Positions 37,284 through 46,409 are shown, numbered from the stretch's first letter. The stretch: 64,000 nt of DNA from Rubricoccus marinus (GCF_002257665.1 NZ_MQWB01000014.1:1-64000), one strand, 5' to 3'. Program-made: numbers and translations. The notes: a model not told the origin generated them from the sequence alone.

Positions 37284-37440
37284 GACGACGGGGTGGCTCG
37301 TGTGGTAGAAATGCTTCGTCGTGTGCCGTCCCGGCGAGCTGTCGCAGCAGCTGACGTGGTCGCAGCGCAGGCAGAGCCGGAGGTGGACCCAGCGCAGTCT
37401 CGACTTCAGGTCTTCAGGCACTCCTTGTAGCCCCGGGTCC
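37284..37440 (-). pseudogene. UBP-type zinc-finger protein remnant, frameshifted
   Basis: The segment WVHLRLCLRCDHVSCCDSSP followed by GRHTTKHFYHTSHPVV is the core of a bacterial UBP zinc finger. The N-terminal KECLKT lies one frame away just upstream (about 37410-37440), so the gene carries an indel, and its C-terminus is replaced by the RHH tail at about 37283. The metal-binding Cys and His residues of the visible core are present. Confidence 0.72.
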
Positions 37441-37454
37441 GCGCGGGGAGTGGG

Positions 37455-38219
37455 TTATGTCGCGCCCTCTCGTTCTAGCTGCTCCCGCTGCTCGCCACGA
37501 TCATGCGCGTGCTCGGCTCTCGCTTCGCGGTGGGCCGCGTGATCCCCCGATGCCCGCGTGGAGAGCTCGTGCAGGCGGTGCCTCCGGCCGTAGAGGACGA
37601 CGAGGTCCTCGGGGCGGAGGCGGAGGTCCGCCGGGGGGGCCCCGACGTAGTCCCCGCCCGACCGCTTGACCCCGAGGACGAGGACGCCCTCGCCCGCGAG
37701 GTCGAGCTCGCCGATGGCCCGGTCGCCCAGCCACGTTTGCTCCCGGACGTCCACCTCTACGATGCGGTAGTCCTCGCGGAGATGGAGCAGGTCCGCGTAG
37801 TCCCTCAACTCCAGCGTGGTGTAGCGGGCGAGCACGCGCTCGATGAGCGGCGTGAGCACGCGGCTGAAGGCCCGGCTCCGAGCCAGCGTGAGGAGGGCGA
37901 GCACCCCCAGCCCCAGCACCAGCAGCCGCTCCGGGGTAGCCCCCCCGGCTCCGACGAACGAGAGCAGCAGCGTCGCGATCGACGAGACCACGCCGATGGC
38001 GCCGAGCCGGATGAGCACCGTGGCGATCCGGCGCCGCGCGGGGTCCTTCACGACGGTCTCCGCCTCGTCCGTCGTGAACCCGGTGCCGGAGAAGGCCGAG
38101 AGCGATTGGAACTTCGCCACCTCCTCCGACAAGCCCGTCATCGAGAGGGCGACGGTGCCGATGCGGATCACCAACATCGAGAGGGCGACGACGACGAGGA
38201 GGGAAACGACGGAGACCAT
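37455..38219 (-). CDS. membrane protein with TrkA-C domain
   Basis: A 254-residue protein. The N-terminal half has hydrophobic segments at about residues 1-28 and 65-110, with the linker FQSLSAFSGTGFTTDEAE between them. The C-terminal half is a TrkA-C (RCK-C) ligand-binding domain: VDVREQTWLGDRAIGELDL, GVLVLGVKRSGGDYVGAPP and LRPEDLVVLYGR. Such proteins are thought to gate or sense ions at the inner membrane, but no transport activity is proven for this architecture. The tail is unusually rich in His, Glu and Arg. It stands in the cargo next to the UBP/RHH remnants. Confidence 0.82.
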   Translation of the reverse strand: MVSVVSLLVVVALSMLVIRIGTVALSMTGLSEEVAKFQSLSAFSGTGFTTDEAETVVKDPARRRIATVLIRLGAIGVVSSIATLLLSFVGAGGATPERLLVLGLGVLALLTLARSRAFSRVLTPLIERVLARYTTLELRDYADLLHLREDYRIVEVDVREQTWLGDRAIGELDLAGEGVLVLGVKRSGGDYVGAPPADLRLRPEDLVVLYGRRHRLHELSTRASGDHAAHREARAEHAHDRGEQREQLEREGAT

Positions 38220-38582
38220 CGGGGCTACCTCCTGGGTGACGACGCCTCAGCGGCAGAACGACTGGCCGTTCACCCGCGAAGGGCGGCGCGGCGGTTGGAC
38301 GAGGCAACGTAGGCGCCGGACGTCGTGCGAGGCAAGGCCGTAGCGCCCTGCGTCGGGTGCGACGGCGGGTTCTACCGCGACCCCGCCGTCGAGCGCGGAC
38401 GATCCGAGGAAACCGACGCTGGAGCCGAAGCCGCCGCGTGAGGCATTTCGAGCCCGTCCATCCGCCGGAGCCCAAACGGCACGGAGCTGTTCGGCATGCC
38501 AACGACGAGGCCCAGTTGAGACCGCCCGCTCCGCCCGCCCGGGGGCGACCGGAGCGGGCGGCGTGGACCAGGAGATGGCAGG
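38220..38582. other. non-coding stretch between TrkA-C and ABM genes
   Basis: About 360 bases without a complete gene. A short open stretch near 38340-38440 (PCVGCDGGFYRDPAVERG) looks protein-like and may be a gene fragment, but has no start. The right end contains the hairpin at 38522-38561. Confidence 0.3.
38522..38561 (-). terminator. possible terminator hairpin after the ABM monooxygenase gene
   Basis: A perfect 11-base inverted repeat (CCGCCCGCTCC at 38522-38532; complement at 38551-38561) lies 21 bases past the stop of the minus-strand gene. The following sequence on that strand begins TCTCAACT, so the U-tract is poor and the terminator call is tentative. Confidence 0.45.
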
Positions 38583-38882
38583 CTACTTGGCTGCGAGCAC
38601 GTCCACCTGCTCGATCTGGGGCGGCTGGGCGAGCAGGTCGTCAGCGTGCTCCATGAGCGCCGCCGCGATGTCGCCGTCGAGGTGCGCCTGGCGGCCGTCG
38701 TCGTCGGCGAAGGTGTCGAAGATGCCGAAGGTGGTGTCGTCGAGTTGGAGCGCGTACCACTTAATGGTGCCGTCCTCGGCCTGCGCCATTGGGAGGGCGC
38801 TCTTGAGGAATGCGGCGACCTCGTCCTCTTTGCCGGGCTTGGCGTGGAGACGGGCGAGAAGGGCTTTCTGTTCGGTGGCCAT
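38583..38882 (-). CDS. antibiotic biosynthesis monooxygenase (ABM) family protein
   Basis: A 99-residue ABM-domain protein from the ATG at 38882. The pattern KALLARLHAKPGKEDEVAAF, then DGTIKWYALQLDDTTFGIFD and HLDGDIAAALMEHADDL, is that of small YgiN-like ferredoxin-fold proteins. Family members act on quinones or are cofactor-free monooxygenases. The length is complete. Its presence fits the quinone-stress theme of the cargo. Confidence 0.87.
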   Translation of the reverse strand: MATEQKALLARLHAKPGKEDEVAAFLKSALPMAQAEDGTIKWYALQLDDTTFGIFDTFADDDGRQAHLDGDIAAALMEHADDLLAQPPQIEQVDVLAAK

Positions 38883-39549
38883 GATGGGGAGAGGGAATGG
38901 AGGGGCCGTACTTGCACGGGCCGTCGGTCGTTCCGCGCGCGGCGCCGGATGCGCCCCTGTCCGACAGGCCCCGCGCTGGCGGAGGGCCGCCGCCAGCGGA
39001 GAGTTGAGGCGGGGCGCGGCGCTCGCAACCGACGTTTCCAGATCGATGCGTCGCGGTAGAACCATGAGTTATGCCGCCGCAAAGCCGATGGCGTCCGCAT
39101 AGTACTCACCGACAATTACGCGGCGGGCGAATGCGGACGTTGGCGGCGTAGTACGCAGGCCGTGGACGACCCCAAGCCCACGCGCGCACGATGCAGATCT
39201 CGTCCCCCCGCGTCGTGTATCGCGTGCTCATCCGCTGGCACCGCCGCGTCCACCTCGGCGCCCCCTCCGACCCGTCCCGAGCAGGCGGTCATCGGACCCC
39301 GAGCGGCCGAGGCGTACTCCTGGGGGCGCCACCGCGAGGCTCACGCTAGATGCGGCCTTGGCCGGGCTGGCAGAGCGGGGGCTCGTCGCCCAGCCGGCCG
39401 AGGCGGCCCGGGTCCGCGCGGCGCTCGCGGAGTACCAAGACCGGCTGGGCGAGGGTGACCGTGTCGAGCGGCAGCCGCCGCGAGACGGAGAGTGAGACGC
39501 GCGGTGTCGAGGGAAGATCTACCCCTCCTCCACGATGTGGATAGCCCGC
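38883..39549. other. long gap with possible gene fragments
   Basis: About 670 bases without a confident gene. A plus-strand stretch at 39343-39497 reads TLDAALAGLAERGLVAQPAE and ends EAARVRAALAEYQDRLGEG; it has coding character but no start or known family and may be the end of a lost gene. Promoter sequences for the ABM gene should lie near 38890-39150, where the base composition drops (39060-39130). Confidence 0.3.
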
Positions 39550-40797
39550 TCACGCAGCGGACGGGGAGGCTGAGGCTCGCCGCTCATCGAGCCGGCGCAT
39601 GACCGGTCCCGCCGTCGCCCCGTGGAGGACGGCCGAGAACGCGACGGCTAGAAGTGCCACGGCCCACACGTCGCCGAGCCCCTCGAATGCCCCGCGCGTC
39701 TGCGCGAACGCGAGGTAGTACAGCGACCCGATGCCCCGGACGCCGAAGAACGCCACGGCCTTCGCCTCCGTCGGCGAGAGCCGACCGCAGCCCCGGAGCG
39801 AGAGCCACCTCGCCAGGGGCCGGACGACCAGCACGAGCAGGGCGGCGACGAGCGCGGCCTCCCATGAGAGGTAGGCCCATTCGCCGACCAGGATCCCCCC
39901 GAGGACGACGAGCGCGAGCGCCGTCAGGGCCTGCTCGATCTGCTCGTTGAACTGAAACACCGACCGGTGATACGAGCTCTCGGTGGCGGCCCCACGGCCC
40001 GCCACGCCGGCCGCAAACACGGCCAGGAACCCGTAGCCATGGACGAGCTCGGCGAGCCCGTACGCGAGCGCGATCACCGTCAGCGCGATGAGGCCTGGGG
40101 CCTCGGTCTGCTCGCTCTCGTCGCTCCGCTCGAACACGTACCACGCGAGAGCCCGCGCGACGCCCGCGCCGACCGCCAGCCCGGCAACGATCCGGTAAAT
40201 GATGTCGACGGCGATCCACTCGGCCCACCCGCCCGCGCCGAGGCCGCCCAAGAGCGCGAGCGCGAGGTAGGTGAACGGGAACGCGAGCCCGTCGTTGAGC
40301 CCGGCCTCGGTCGTGAGCGACCCGCGGACCTCGTCCTCCTCGCCCTCGTCCGGCCCTCCGACCTGGACGGCCCCGGCCAAGACAGGATCGGTCGGGGCCA
40401 CGACGGCGCCCAGGAGGACGGCCGAGGCGAGCGGCAGGCTCAGCACGGCGGCTCCGAGTCCGGCCACGGCCGCGATCGTGAGCGGCATCGCGACACCCAG
40501 GAGCTGCCACACGACGCGCCACGCGCGCCACCCCGGGCGCCGGTCGAGCCGGACCCCGACGCCCACCAGCGAGACGATCACGACGACCTCGGTGGCGTAC
40601 TCAAGGACGTGGGCGAGCGCGTCGTCGGCCGTCGGGCGCAGCAACGGGAGGGCCGGCACGAGCGCGAACGCGGCGGCGCCGAGCGCGATGTAGAGCACGG
40701 GCAACGAGAGCGGCCCCCGGCCGAACAGCCGGGGGAGCGTCGCCATGCCCAGCAAGGCAGCCCCGACGACGAGGTAGGTGAGAACGTGGAGGTCCAG
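39550..40797 (-). CDS. cation:proton antiporter (CPA1/NhaP-like)
   Basis: About 415 residues with 11-12 predicted hydrophobic segments across the inner membrane. The exchanger core shows VVAPTDPVLAGAVQVGG and TTEAGLNDGLAFPFTYLALA, the TDP and ND motifs of CPA1 Na+(K+)/H+ antiporters. A further conserved stretch is KAVAFFGVRGIGSLYYLAFA. No ATG, GTG or TTG precedes the first helix, so the start is uncertain. The CTG at 40797 (LDLHVLTYLVVGAALLG) fits the family; the first ATG would lie inside helix 1. It may have lost its original 5' end. It is divergent from yeiH. Confidence 0.82.
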   Translation of the reverse strand: MDLHVLTYLVVGAALLGMATLPRLFGRGPLSLPVLYIALGAAAFALVPALPLLRPTADDALAHVLEYATEVVVIVSLVGVGVRLDRRPGWRAWRVVWQLLGVAMPLTIAAVAGLGAAVLSLPLASAVLLGAVVAPTDPVLAGAVQVGGPDEGEEDEVRGSLTTEAGLNDGLAFPFTYLALALLGGLGAGGWAEWIAVDIIYRIVAGLAVGAGVARALAWYVFERSDESEQTEAPGLIALTVIALAYGLAELVHGYGFLAVFAAGVAGRGAATESSYHRSVFQFNEQIEQALTALALVVLGGILVGEWAYLSWEAALVAALLVLVVRPLARWLSLRGCGRLSPTEAKAVAFFGVRGIGSLYYLAFAQTRGAFEGLGDVWAVALLAVAFSAVLHGATAGPVMRRLDERRASASPSAA

Positions 40798-41020
40798 GGT
40801 CTGCGGGGGCGGCCGACGGCGCCGGTCGGGAACGAGCGGAGGATACCGAGAGGTCGAGCGACCGCCCGCGCCGGGTCGCCCGGACGTGCCAGGGCCATGC
40901 CCCCGGAGCTCTCGACCCAACGACCGTATCGGTCGAACCGTTCGGGCCGAGCGAGCCGCCGGAGCCCGTCGGGAACTAAACCGCCCGGAACTCGCGGAGG
41001 CAGACCCTGTTCGTCGACGG

Positions 41021-41077
41021 CGGCGTGCAGACGCTTGGAGTGGCGTGCAGGCGCTCGGAGTGCAGACGCTGGACCAG
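41021..41077 (+). repeat. 20-bp tandem repeat between antiporter and YeiH genes
   Basis: Two adjacent 20-base units (41021-41040 and 41041-41060; both contain GGCGTGCAG, then CGCT, GGAG) and a partial third (41061-41077). They sit in the 312-base divergent gap 40798-41109. Apart from this repeat I see no other structure in the gap. It could be a regulatory array or a replication-slippage scar. Confidence 0.6.
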
Positions 41078-41109
41078 AACGCCCGATCATCCGACCGGCC
41101 CCGGACATT

Positions 41110-42066
41110 CTGACCCACTCTTCTGCGATCGCCCCGCTCTGGCGCCGCGCGCTGTTCCTGGCGCTCGCGGCCCTCTCCCTCCTCCCCGTCGTCTCGCCCG
41201 CCGTCGCGCTCGGCGTCGGGGCCGTGCTCGGGCTGACGCTCGGGAACCCCTACGAGGGGCCGAGCGCCCGGGCGTCGAAGTGGCTCCTCAAGGCGTGCGT
41301 GGTCGGGCTCGGGTTCGGGATGTCGCTCCCAGCCGTCCTCGACGTGGGCCGCTCGGGCATCGTCGTGACCGCGCTCGGGATCGCGTTCGCGCTCGCGGTC
41401 GGGCTGGCGCTGGGGCGCCTGCTCCGCGTCGAGCCGACGACGGGCGCGCTCGTCTCGGGCGGGACGGCCGTCTGCGGCGGCTCGGCCATCGCCGCGCTCG
41501 GCCCAGCGCTGGGCGCGGGCGCCGAGGTGATGGGTGTGGCGCTCGCGACCGTGTTCCTCCTCAACGGCGTGGCCCTCTACGTCTTTCCGGCCGTCGGCCA
41601 CCTCCTCGACCTCTCGCAGCACCAGTTCGCCGTGTGGGCGGCCGTCGCGATCCACGACACGTCGTCGGTGGTCGGCGCGGCGGCCTCGTACGGGGCCGAG
41701 GCGCTGGCCGAGGCGACGGTCCTCAAGCTCACGCGGGCGCTCTGGATCGTCCCGCTCGCGCTCGGCGCGGCGTGGTGGCGTCGCCGGTCGACGGGCGGCG
41801 AGGTGAGGGTGGCGGTCCCGTGGTTTATCGGCCTCTTTGCGCTGGCCTCGGCCGTCGTCGCGGTCTTCCCGGGCGGAGCGCCGGTGTACGACGCGCTCGT
41901 GGCCGCCGCAAAACAGGGGCTCGTGCTGACGCTGTTCCTGATCGGCGCCGGGCTGAGCCGGACCACGCTCCGCGCCGTCGGGGTGCGGCCGCTCGTGCAG
42001 GGCGTGCTCCTGTGGCTGGCCGTCGCTGGGGCCTCGCTCGCCGCCGTCCTAGCCTGGACCTCGTGA
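41110..42066 (+). CDS. YeiH/UPF0324 family membrane protein (putative sulfate exporter)
   Basis: About 318 residues with 9-10 hydrophobic segments. The family signature GALVSGGTAVCGGSAIAALG and VWAAVAIHDTSSVVGAAASY are present, as is TLFLIGAGLSRTTLRAVG near the end. YeiH-type proteins are predicted inner-membrane exporters of sulfate or related anions. As in the divergent antiporter, no normal start codon stands before the first helix; CTG at 41110 or ATT at 41107 gives a plausible N-terminus, and TTG at 41035 lies in a tandem repeat. The start is therefore uncertain. Confidence 0.85.
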   Translation: MTHSSAIAPLWRRALFLALAALSLLPVVSPAVALGVGAVLGLTLGNPYEGPSARASKWLLKACVVGLGFGMSLPAVLDVGRSGIVVTALGIAFALAVGLALGRLLRVEPTTGALVSGGTAVCGGSAIAALGPALGAGAEVMGVALATVFLLNGVALYVFPAVGHLLDLSQHQFAVWAAVAIHDTSSVVGAAASYGAEALAEATVLKLTRALWIVPLALGAAWWRRRSTGGEVRVAVPWFIGLFALASAVVAVFPGGAPVYDALVAAAKQGLVLTLFLIGAGLSRTTLRAVGVRPLVQGVLLWLAVAGASLAAVLAWTS

Positions 42067-42240
42067 TGCCCCCTCCCACGTCCGCCCCGACGTCTCCGCT
42101 GTCCGCCCGGACCGCTCCGCCGAGGCGAGAGGTGCTGATCGCGGGGATCGTTGAGGTCTGACAAGTCATGGATACGGCTGGCGAATCCTGGTGGGACCGC
42201 CGGGAGGCTCTGAGGTAGGGGGCTCACCGCCTCCGCCGCC

Positions 42241-42820
42241 ATGTCGCTCCAGCCTCCAACGGTCCCGCCCGTCTCTGAGCAGACTGCCCGCGTCGCTCGC
42301 ACGGCGTTCCCAAAGGACCCCCCTTCGTCCAGATGCGCGACACGCTCGGCGCACTCTACGACGACGCCCTCTTCGCCCCGCTCTACTCCGAGCGCGGCCG
42401 ACCAGCCGGCCCCGTGGCGACTGGCGCTCGTCTCGGTCATGCCGTTCGCCGACGGGCTCGCCGACCGCCAGGCCGTCGAGGCCGCCCGCTCGAGGATCGA
42501 CTGGAAATACGCGCTGAGCCTGGAGCTCAACGCCCCCGGCTTCGACTTTGCGGGCGCCACATCCGCGATCCGTGCTCTCGGAGTTCGGGACCCGGCTCGC
42601 CGAGGGCGGTCTGGAGCGGAGGCGTCCTCGACGCAATGCTCGCCCGCTTCCAGGGGGACGAACTCCCGAGGGCGCGGAGGAAGCCGCGGACCGACTCGAC
42701 ACATATCCTGTCGACCGCACGAAAGCTGAACCGTCTCGAAACGCTCGCCGAGACGGTCCGCGCCGCCCTCAACGCCGTGGCGCCGGTCGCGCCCGAGGGG
42801 CTCCGCCGGGCGACCCACGT
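42241..42820 (+). pseudogene. IS1182-family transposase remnant, multiply frameshifted
   Basis: Translation across three frames recovers the N-terminal part of an IS1182-type transposase: [19 protein letters not shown], then [20 protein letters not shown], then [20 protein letters not shown] and [20 protein letters not shown], then [14 protein letters not shown], then [20 protein letters not shown]. At least four frameshifts separate these pieces, and the C-terminal catalytic half is missing. Inverted ends were not found. The remnant marks past transposition in the cargo. Confidence 0.82.
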
Positions 42821-42962
42821 AGCGCGGCGGTGTCGGCGGATTCTGCCAGGGAGGAGGTCTGACGGCCCCATAGGGCACCCGAGGAACTGCGGAGCTGACG
42901 GACCAGTAGCCGAAGCCTCCCGTACCCACACCGTCCTCTCCTACCGATCCGCCCTCCTCTCC

Positions 42963-44138
42963 ATGAAAGCACTCACCTGGCACGGCCAAGGCGACGTCCG
43001 CGTCGACACGCACCCCGACCCCGAGATCCAAGAGCCCACCGACGTCGTCATCCGGGTCACGTCGACGGCCATCTGCGGCTCCGACCTCCACCTCTTCGAC
43101 GGCTTCATGCCGTCGATGGAGCCGGGCGACATCATCGGCCACGAGCCGATGGGCGTCGTCGAGGAGGTCGGGAGCGGGGTCACGAACCTGAAGAAGGGCG
43201 ACCGCGTCGTCGTCCCGTTCACGATCTCGTGCGGGCACTGCTGGTTCTGCGAGCAGACGATGTACTCGCTCTGCGACACCTCGAACCCCAACGCCGAGAT
43301 GGCACGGGAGGCGATGGGCCACTCCCCGGCCGGCCTTTTCGGGTTCAGCCACATGCTCGGCGGCTTCGCGGGTGGCCAGGCTGAGTACCTCCGCGTCCCT
43401 CACGCCGACGTCGGCCCGATCGTCGTGCCGGACGGCATGACCGACGAGCAGGTCCTCTTCCTCTCCGACATCTTCCCCACGGGGTATCAGGCCGCCGAGA
43501 ACGCCGAGATCGAGGGCGGCGACACCGTCGCCGTCTGGGGCTGCGGGCCCGTCGGCCAGTTCGCGATCCAGAGTGCCTGGATGATGGGTGCCGGCCGTGT
43601 GATCGCGATCGACCGAGAGCCGGAGCGGCTGCGCATGGCGAAGGAGAACTCGAAGGCGGAGGTCGTCAACTTCGAGGAGATCGACGGCCCCGTCCACAAG
43701 CACCTGATCGATATGACCGACGGGCGCGGCCCGGACCGGTGCATCGACGCGGTCGGCGCGGAGGCCCACGCGGCCAACGACGCCAAGGCGCTCGTGGACC
43801 AGGCCGCGCAGGCGGTCCACCTCCAGAGCGACCGCGGCTACGCGCTCCAGCAGGCCATCATGGCGTGCCGCAAGGGCGGGACGATCTCCGTCCCCGGCGT
43901 CTACGCCAAGACGCTCACGCTGCCCTTCGGCGCGGCGATGAACAAGGGGGTCACGTTCAAGATGGGCCAAACGCATGTCCAGCGCTACCTCGAGCCGCTG
44001 ATGAAGAAGATCCAGGACGGGGACATCGACCCGTCGTTCATCATCACGCACACGGCGCCGCTCGACGACGCGCCCGAGATGTACGAGACGTTCCGTGACA
44101 AGAAGGACGACTGCATCAAGGTCGTCCTCAAGCCCTAG
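42963..44138 (+). CDS. zinc-dependent alcohol/formaldehyde dehydrogenase
   Basis: A 391-residue zinc-containing MDR enzyme. Catalytic zinc ligands are in [14 protein letters not shown] and [14 protein letters not shown]; the structural zinc loop is [17 protein letters not shown], and the NAD-binding motif is [11 protein letters not shown]. The long insertion around residues 95-120 and the C-terminal [20 protein letters not shown] are typical of the subgroup annotated as glutathione-independent formaldehyde dehydrogenase-like. The substrate is inferred as an alcohol or aldehyde. It is followed 37 bases later by a GlcG/HbpS gene, probably in one operon. Confidence 0.88.
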   Translation: MKALTWHGQGDVRVDTHPDPEIQEPTDVVIRVTSTAICGSDLHLFDGFMPSMEPGDIIGHEPMGVVEEVGSGVTNLKKGDRVVVPFTISCGHCWFCEQTMYSLCDTSNPNAEMAREAMGHSPAGLFGFSHMLGGFAGGQAEYLRVPHADVGPIVVPDGMTDEQVLFLSDIFPTGYQAAENAEIEGGDTVAVWGCGPVGQFAIQSAWMMGAGRVIAIDREPERLRMAKENSKAEVVNFEEIDGPVHKHLIDMTDGRGPDRCIDAVGAEAHAANDAKALVDQAAQAVHLQSDRGYALQQAIMACRKGGTISVPGVYAKTLTLPFGAAMNKGVTFKMGQTHVQRYLEPLMKKIQDGDIDPSFIITHTAPLDDAPEMYETFRDKKDDCIKVVLKP

Positions 44139-44175
44139 CCGACGCCCGCCACAGCACAACCCCTCCCCCCACCGC

Positions 44176-44580
44176 ATGAAGACCCTTACCACCGCCCAGG
44201 CCACCGCCATCCTCGACGCCGCCCAGAAGAAGGCCGAAGACATGGGCATCAAGCAAAACATCGCCGTCGTCGACGCCGGGGCTAACCTGCTCGCCTTTCG
44301 CCGGATGGACGGTGCCTGGCTGGGCTCCATCGACATCGCCATCACCAAGGCCAGGACGGCCCGCTACTTCGACATGCCGACGGGCGACCTCGGTAGGATG
44401 AGCCAGCCAGGCGAGAGCCTCTACGGCATCGAACACTCGAACGGCGGACTCATCTCGTTCCCCGGCGGGCTTCCGCTCGAAGACGGCGACGACGTGATCG
44501 GCGCCATCGGCGTCTCCGGCAGCACGGTCGACGACGACCACGCCGTCGCGCAGGCTGGCGCCGATGCCCTCTCCTCCTAA
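44176..44580 (+). CDS. GlcG/HbpS family heme-binding-like protein
   Basis: A 134-residue protein of the GlcG/HbpS (DUF336) family: [40 protein letters not shown], then [15 protein letters not shown] and the glycine-rich [20 protein letters not shown]. HbpS binds heme and senses redox stress; other members accompany glycolate or aldehyde enzymes. The protein is full length and lacks a signal peptide, so it should be cytoplasmic. It follows the Zn-dehydrogenase gene closely. Confidence 0.88.
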   Translation: MKTLTTAQATAILDAAQKKAEDMGIKQNIAVVDAGANLLAFRRMDGAWLGSIDIAITKARTARYFDMPTGDLGRMSQPGESLYGIEHSNGGLISFPGGLPLEDGDDVIGAIGVSGSTVDDDHAVAQAGADALSS

Positions 44581-44592
44581 CCTTCCGAACAC

Positions 44593-44688
44593 GTGAACGA
44601 CCGACAGAAAAACATCGACGCCCAGAAGCGCTGGGGCGTGACGGACCAGTCCGCGATCCTGGAGCAGCTCGGCCTCCTCGACGCCTAG
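44593..44688 (+). other. 31-codon open frame after GlcG/HbpS gene
   Basis: A GTG-initiated frame encoding NDRQKNIDAQKRWGVTDQSA and ending LEQLGLLDA. It begins 13 bases after the GlcG/HbpS stop and looks protein-like, but it is too short to assign. It may be a small peptide gene or the tail of a lost gene; an SDR stub follows at once. Confidence 0.35.
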
Positions 44689-44727
44689 CTCCTCGTCCCC
44701 TTGTCGGTCTCTCCCAAACCGCTCGAC

Positions 44728-44790
44728 CATCGGACGACCGTCGCCACCGGCGCGTCGTCGGGGATCGGCCTCACGACCTGCGTGCGCTGA
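44728..44790 (+). pseudogene. SDR dehydrogenase N-terminal stub
   Basis: One frame reads DHRTTVATGASSGIGLTTCV and then stops at 44788-44790. TGASSGIG is the cofactor motif at the start of short-chain dehydrogenases. All that follows in an SDR is missing; the next sequence belongs to a PD40 protein in another frame. Confidence 0.6.
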
Positions 44791-44857
44791 CCGTGTCTAC
44801 CCGCGTCACCATCGCGGCCCGGCGCTCTGGCGGTTCCGGGACGGTGCGGTCGAGCGG

Positions 44858-45385
44858 GTGACCGACCCCGAGGGCGCGTCGGACTACGGCCCTGCCCCAC
44901 TCGCGAACGGGGGCGTCGTCTTGTTCCGGATGGCTCCGGAGGAGGAGCCCCACCTGCTCCGCCTCGGTCCAGACGGCGGTCTCCATGCGCTCGGCGAGGA
45001 AGGCGACCAGCCGTGGCCGGTGGGCGGCGGCCTCGTGTTCCACTCCGACCGCGACGGGACGGACGCCGTCTGGCGGCTCGACGTCGACGGTGTCGGGGCG
45101 GTCCGCGTCACCCCGGCCGGGCTCGACGAGGGCACCCCGACCGTCACGCCCATGCCGTCGCCGGACGGCGGCTGGATCGCGTTCACGCAAGGCGACGACC
45201 GCGAGTCCCAGGTGTGGCTCATGCGCCTCGACGGCCGCGACCGCCAGCGCCTCACCGACGGCGAGCCGCACAGCTTCCCCGCGTGGAGCCCCGACGGCCG
45301 CGCCCTCGTCGTCACGCGCGGGCGGCCCACCGCCGAGGCCGACCCCTCAGGCGACCTCTGGCGCCTCAACCTCTCCTACTCCTGA
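44858..45385 (+). CDS. TolB/PD40-type beta-propeller protein, probably 5'-truncated
   Basis: About 175 residues from the GTG at 44858. Repeating PD40 blades are visible: LVFHSDRDGTDAVWRLDVDG, SPDGGWIAFTQGDDRESQVW and FPAWSPDGRALVVTRGRP. The open frame continues upstream (RGPALWRFRDGAVERV) without a normal start until it meets the SDR stub, so the 5' end is probably lost and the protein has about three and a half blades. It stops 4 bases before the royal jelly-type gene. Confidence 0.65.
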   Translation: MTDPEGASDYGPAPLANGGVVLFRMAPEEEPHLLRLGPDGGLHALGEEGDQPWPVGGGLVFHSDRDGTDAVWRLDVDGVGAVRVTPAGLDEGTPTVTPMPSPDGGWIAFTQGDDRESQVWLMRLDGRDRQRLTDGEPHSFPAWSPDGRALVVTRGRPTAEADPSGDLWRLNLSYS

Positions 45386-45389
45386 CTGT

Positions 45390-46409
45390 ATGCCCTCCCT
45401 CTCCCTCGTCGCCGCGTTCGACCACCAGGTAACCGGCGTCACCGTCACCGACGACGGCCGCACGTTCGTCAACTTCCCCCGCTGGACCGAGGACACGGCC
45501 GTCTCCGTCGCCGAGATTCTGGACGACGGTTCGCTCCGCCCCTACCCAGACGATGCGTGGAACGGCTGGCGGAACGCGAACGACGCCTCGCCCGGCGACC
45601 ACTGGGTCTGCGTCCAGGCCGTCGTCGCCGACGGCGACAGCGTCTGGGTCCTCGACCCGGCCGCGCCGGCCACCGCCCACCTCGTCCCCGGCGGCCCGAA
45701 GCTGGTCCAGATCGCGCTCGACGGTGACCGCGTCGCGCGCACGGTCGCGTTCGGCGAGGACGTCGCCCCCGAGGGCAGCTACCTCAACGACGTCCGGTTC
45801 AGCCCGGACGGCACCCACGCCTACATCACCGACTCCGGCTGGCGCGGCGCGCTCGTCGTCGTCGACCTGGAGACCGGGACCGCGCGGCGCGTGCTCGACG
45901 GCCACCCCTCGACCCAGCCCGAGGACGACGTGACGGTCGAGATCGACGGTGGGCCCTTGCGCCGCCCCGACGGTCGCGGCGCCGTGTTCGCGGCCGACAG
46001 CCTCGCGCTCTCGAACGACGGCGAGACGCTCTACTGGAAGGCGCTCACCGGCCGGACGCTCTACCGCATCGCCACGAGCGCCCTGCGCGACGAGAGCCTG
46101 GACGCCGACGCGCTGGCGGAGGCCGTCGAGAAGGTCGGCCAGACCGAGATTACCGACGGGCTGTGGATCCACTCGTCGGGCCGGTTTTTCCTCACGGCCG
46201 TCGAGACGTACGCCGTGATCGAGCGCGACGGCGACGCCGAGACGGTGGTGGTCCAGGACGACCGGCTCCGCTGGCCCGACACGATGTCGGAGGGGCCGGA
46301 CGGGACGATGTACGTCACGGCCTCCCACATTCAGGACTCGCCCTGGTTCAAGCCGGACGCTGACCACGCGGTGCCGTCGGCGCTCTACCGCTTCGACCCC
46401 GCTGACTGA
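45390..46409 (+). CDS. major royal jelly / L-dopachrome tautomerase-related protein (SMP-30-like propeller)
   Basis: A 339-residue beta-propeller protein. The N-terminus QVTGVTVTDDGRTFVNFPRW is a hallmark of the bacterial MRJP/yellow-related family, followed by VWVLDPAAPATAH, NDVRFSPDGTHAYITDSGWR, GALVVVDLETGTARRVLDGH and AADSLALSNDGETLYWKALT. No signal peptide is visible. The catalytic role is unknown; relatives are called gluconolactonase-like or dopachrome tautomerase-related. It is complete. Confidence 0.87.
   Translation: MPSLSLVAAFDHQVTGVTVTDDGRTFVNFPRWTEDTAVSVAEILDDGSLRPYPDDAWNGWRNANDASPGDHWVCVQAVVADGDSVWVLDPAAPATAHLVPGGPKLVQIALDGDRVARTVAFGEDVAPEGSYLNDVRFSPDGTHAYITDSGWRGALVVVDLETGTARRVLDGHPSTQPEDDVTVEIDGGPLRRPDGRGAVFAADSLALSNDGETLYWKALTGRTLYRIATSALRDESLDADALAEAVEKVGQTEITDGLWIHSSGRFFLTAVETYAVIERDGDAETVVVQDDRLRWPDTMSEGPDGTMYVTASHIQDSPWFKPDADHAVPSALYRFDPAD

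Noticed and set aside
40798-41655. Upstream extension of the antiporter frame to an ATG at 41655
   Set aside because: The extension is antisense to YeiH and has no membrane or antiporter character, so it is not part of the protein.
41577-44348. Long minus-strand open frame (923 codons) across YeiH, IS remnant and dehydrogenase genes
   Set aside because: It is antisense to three recognised genes, has low-complexity Arg/Asp/Val composition and no domain; such frames arise from GC-rich third positions.
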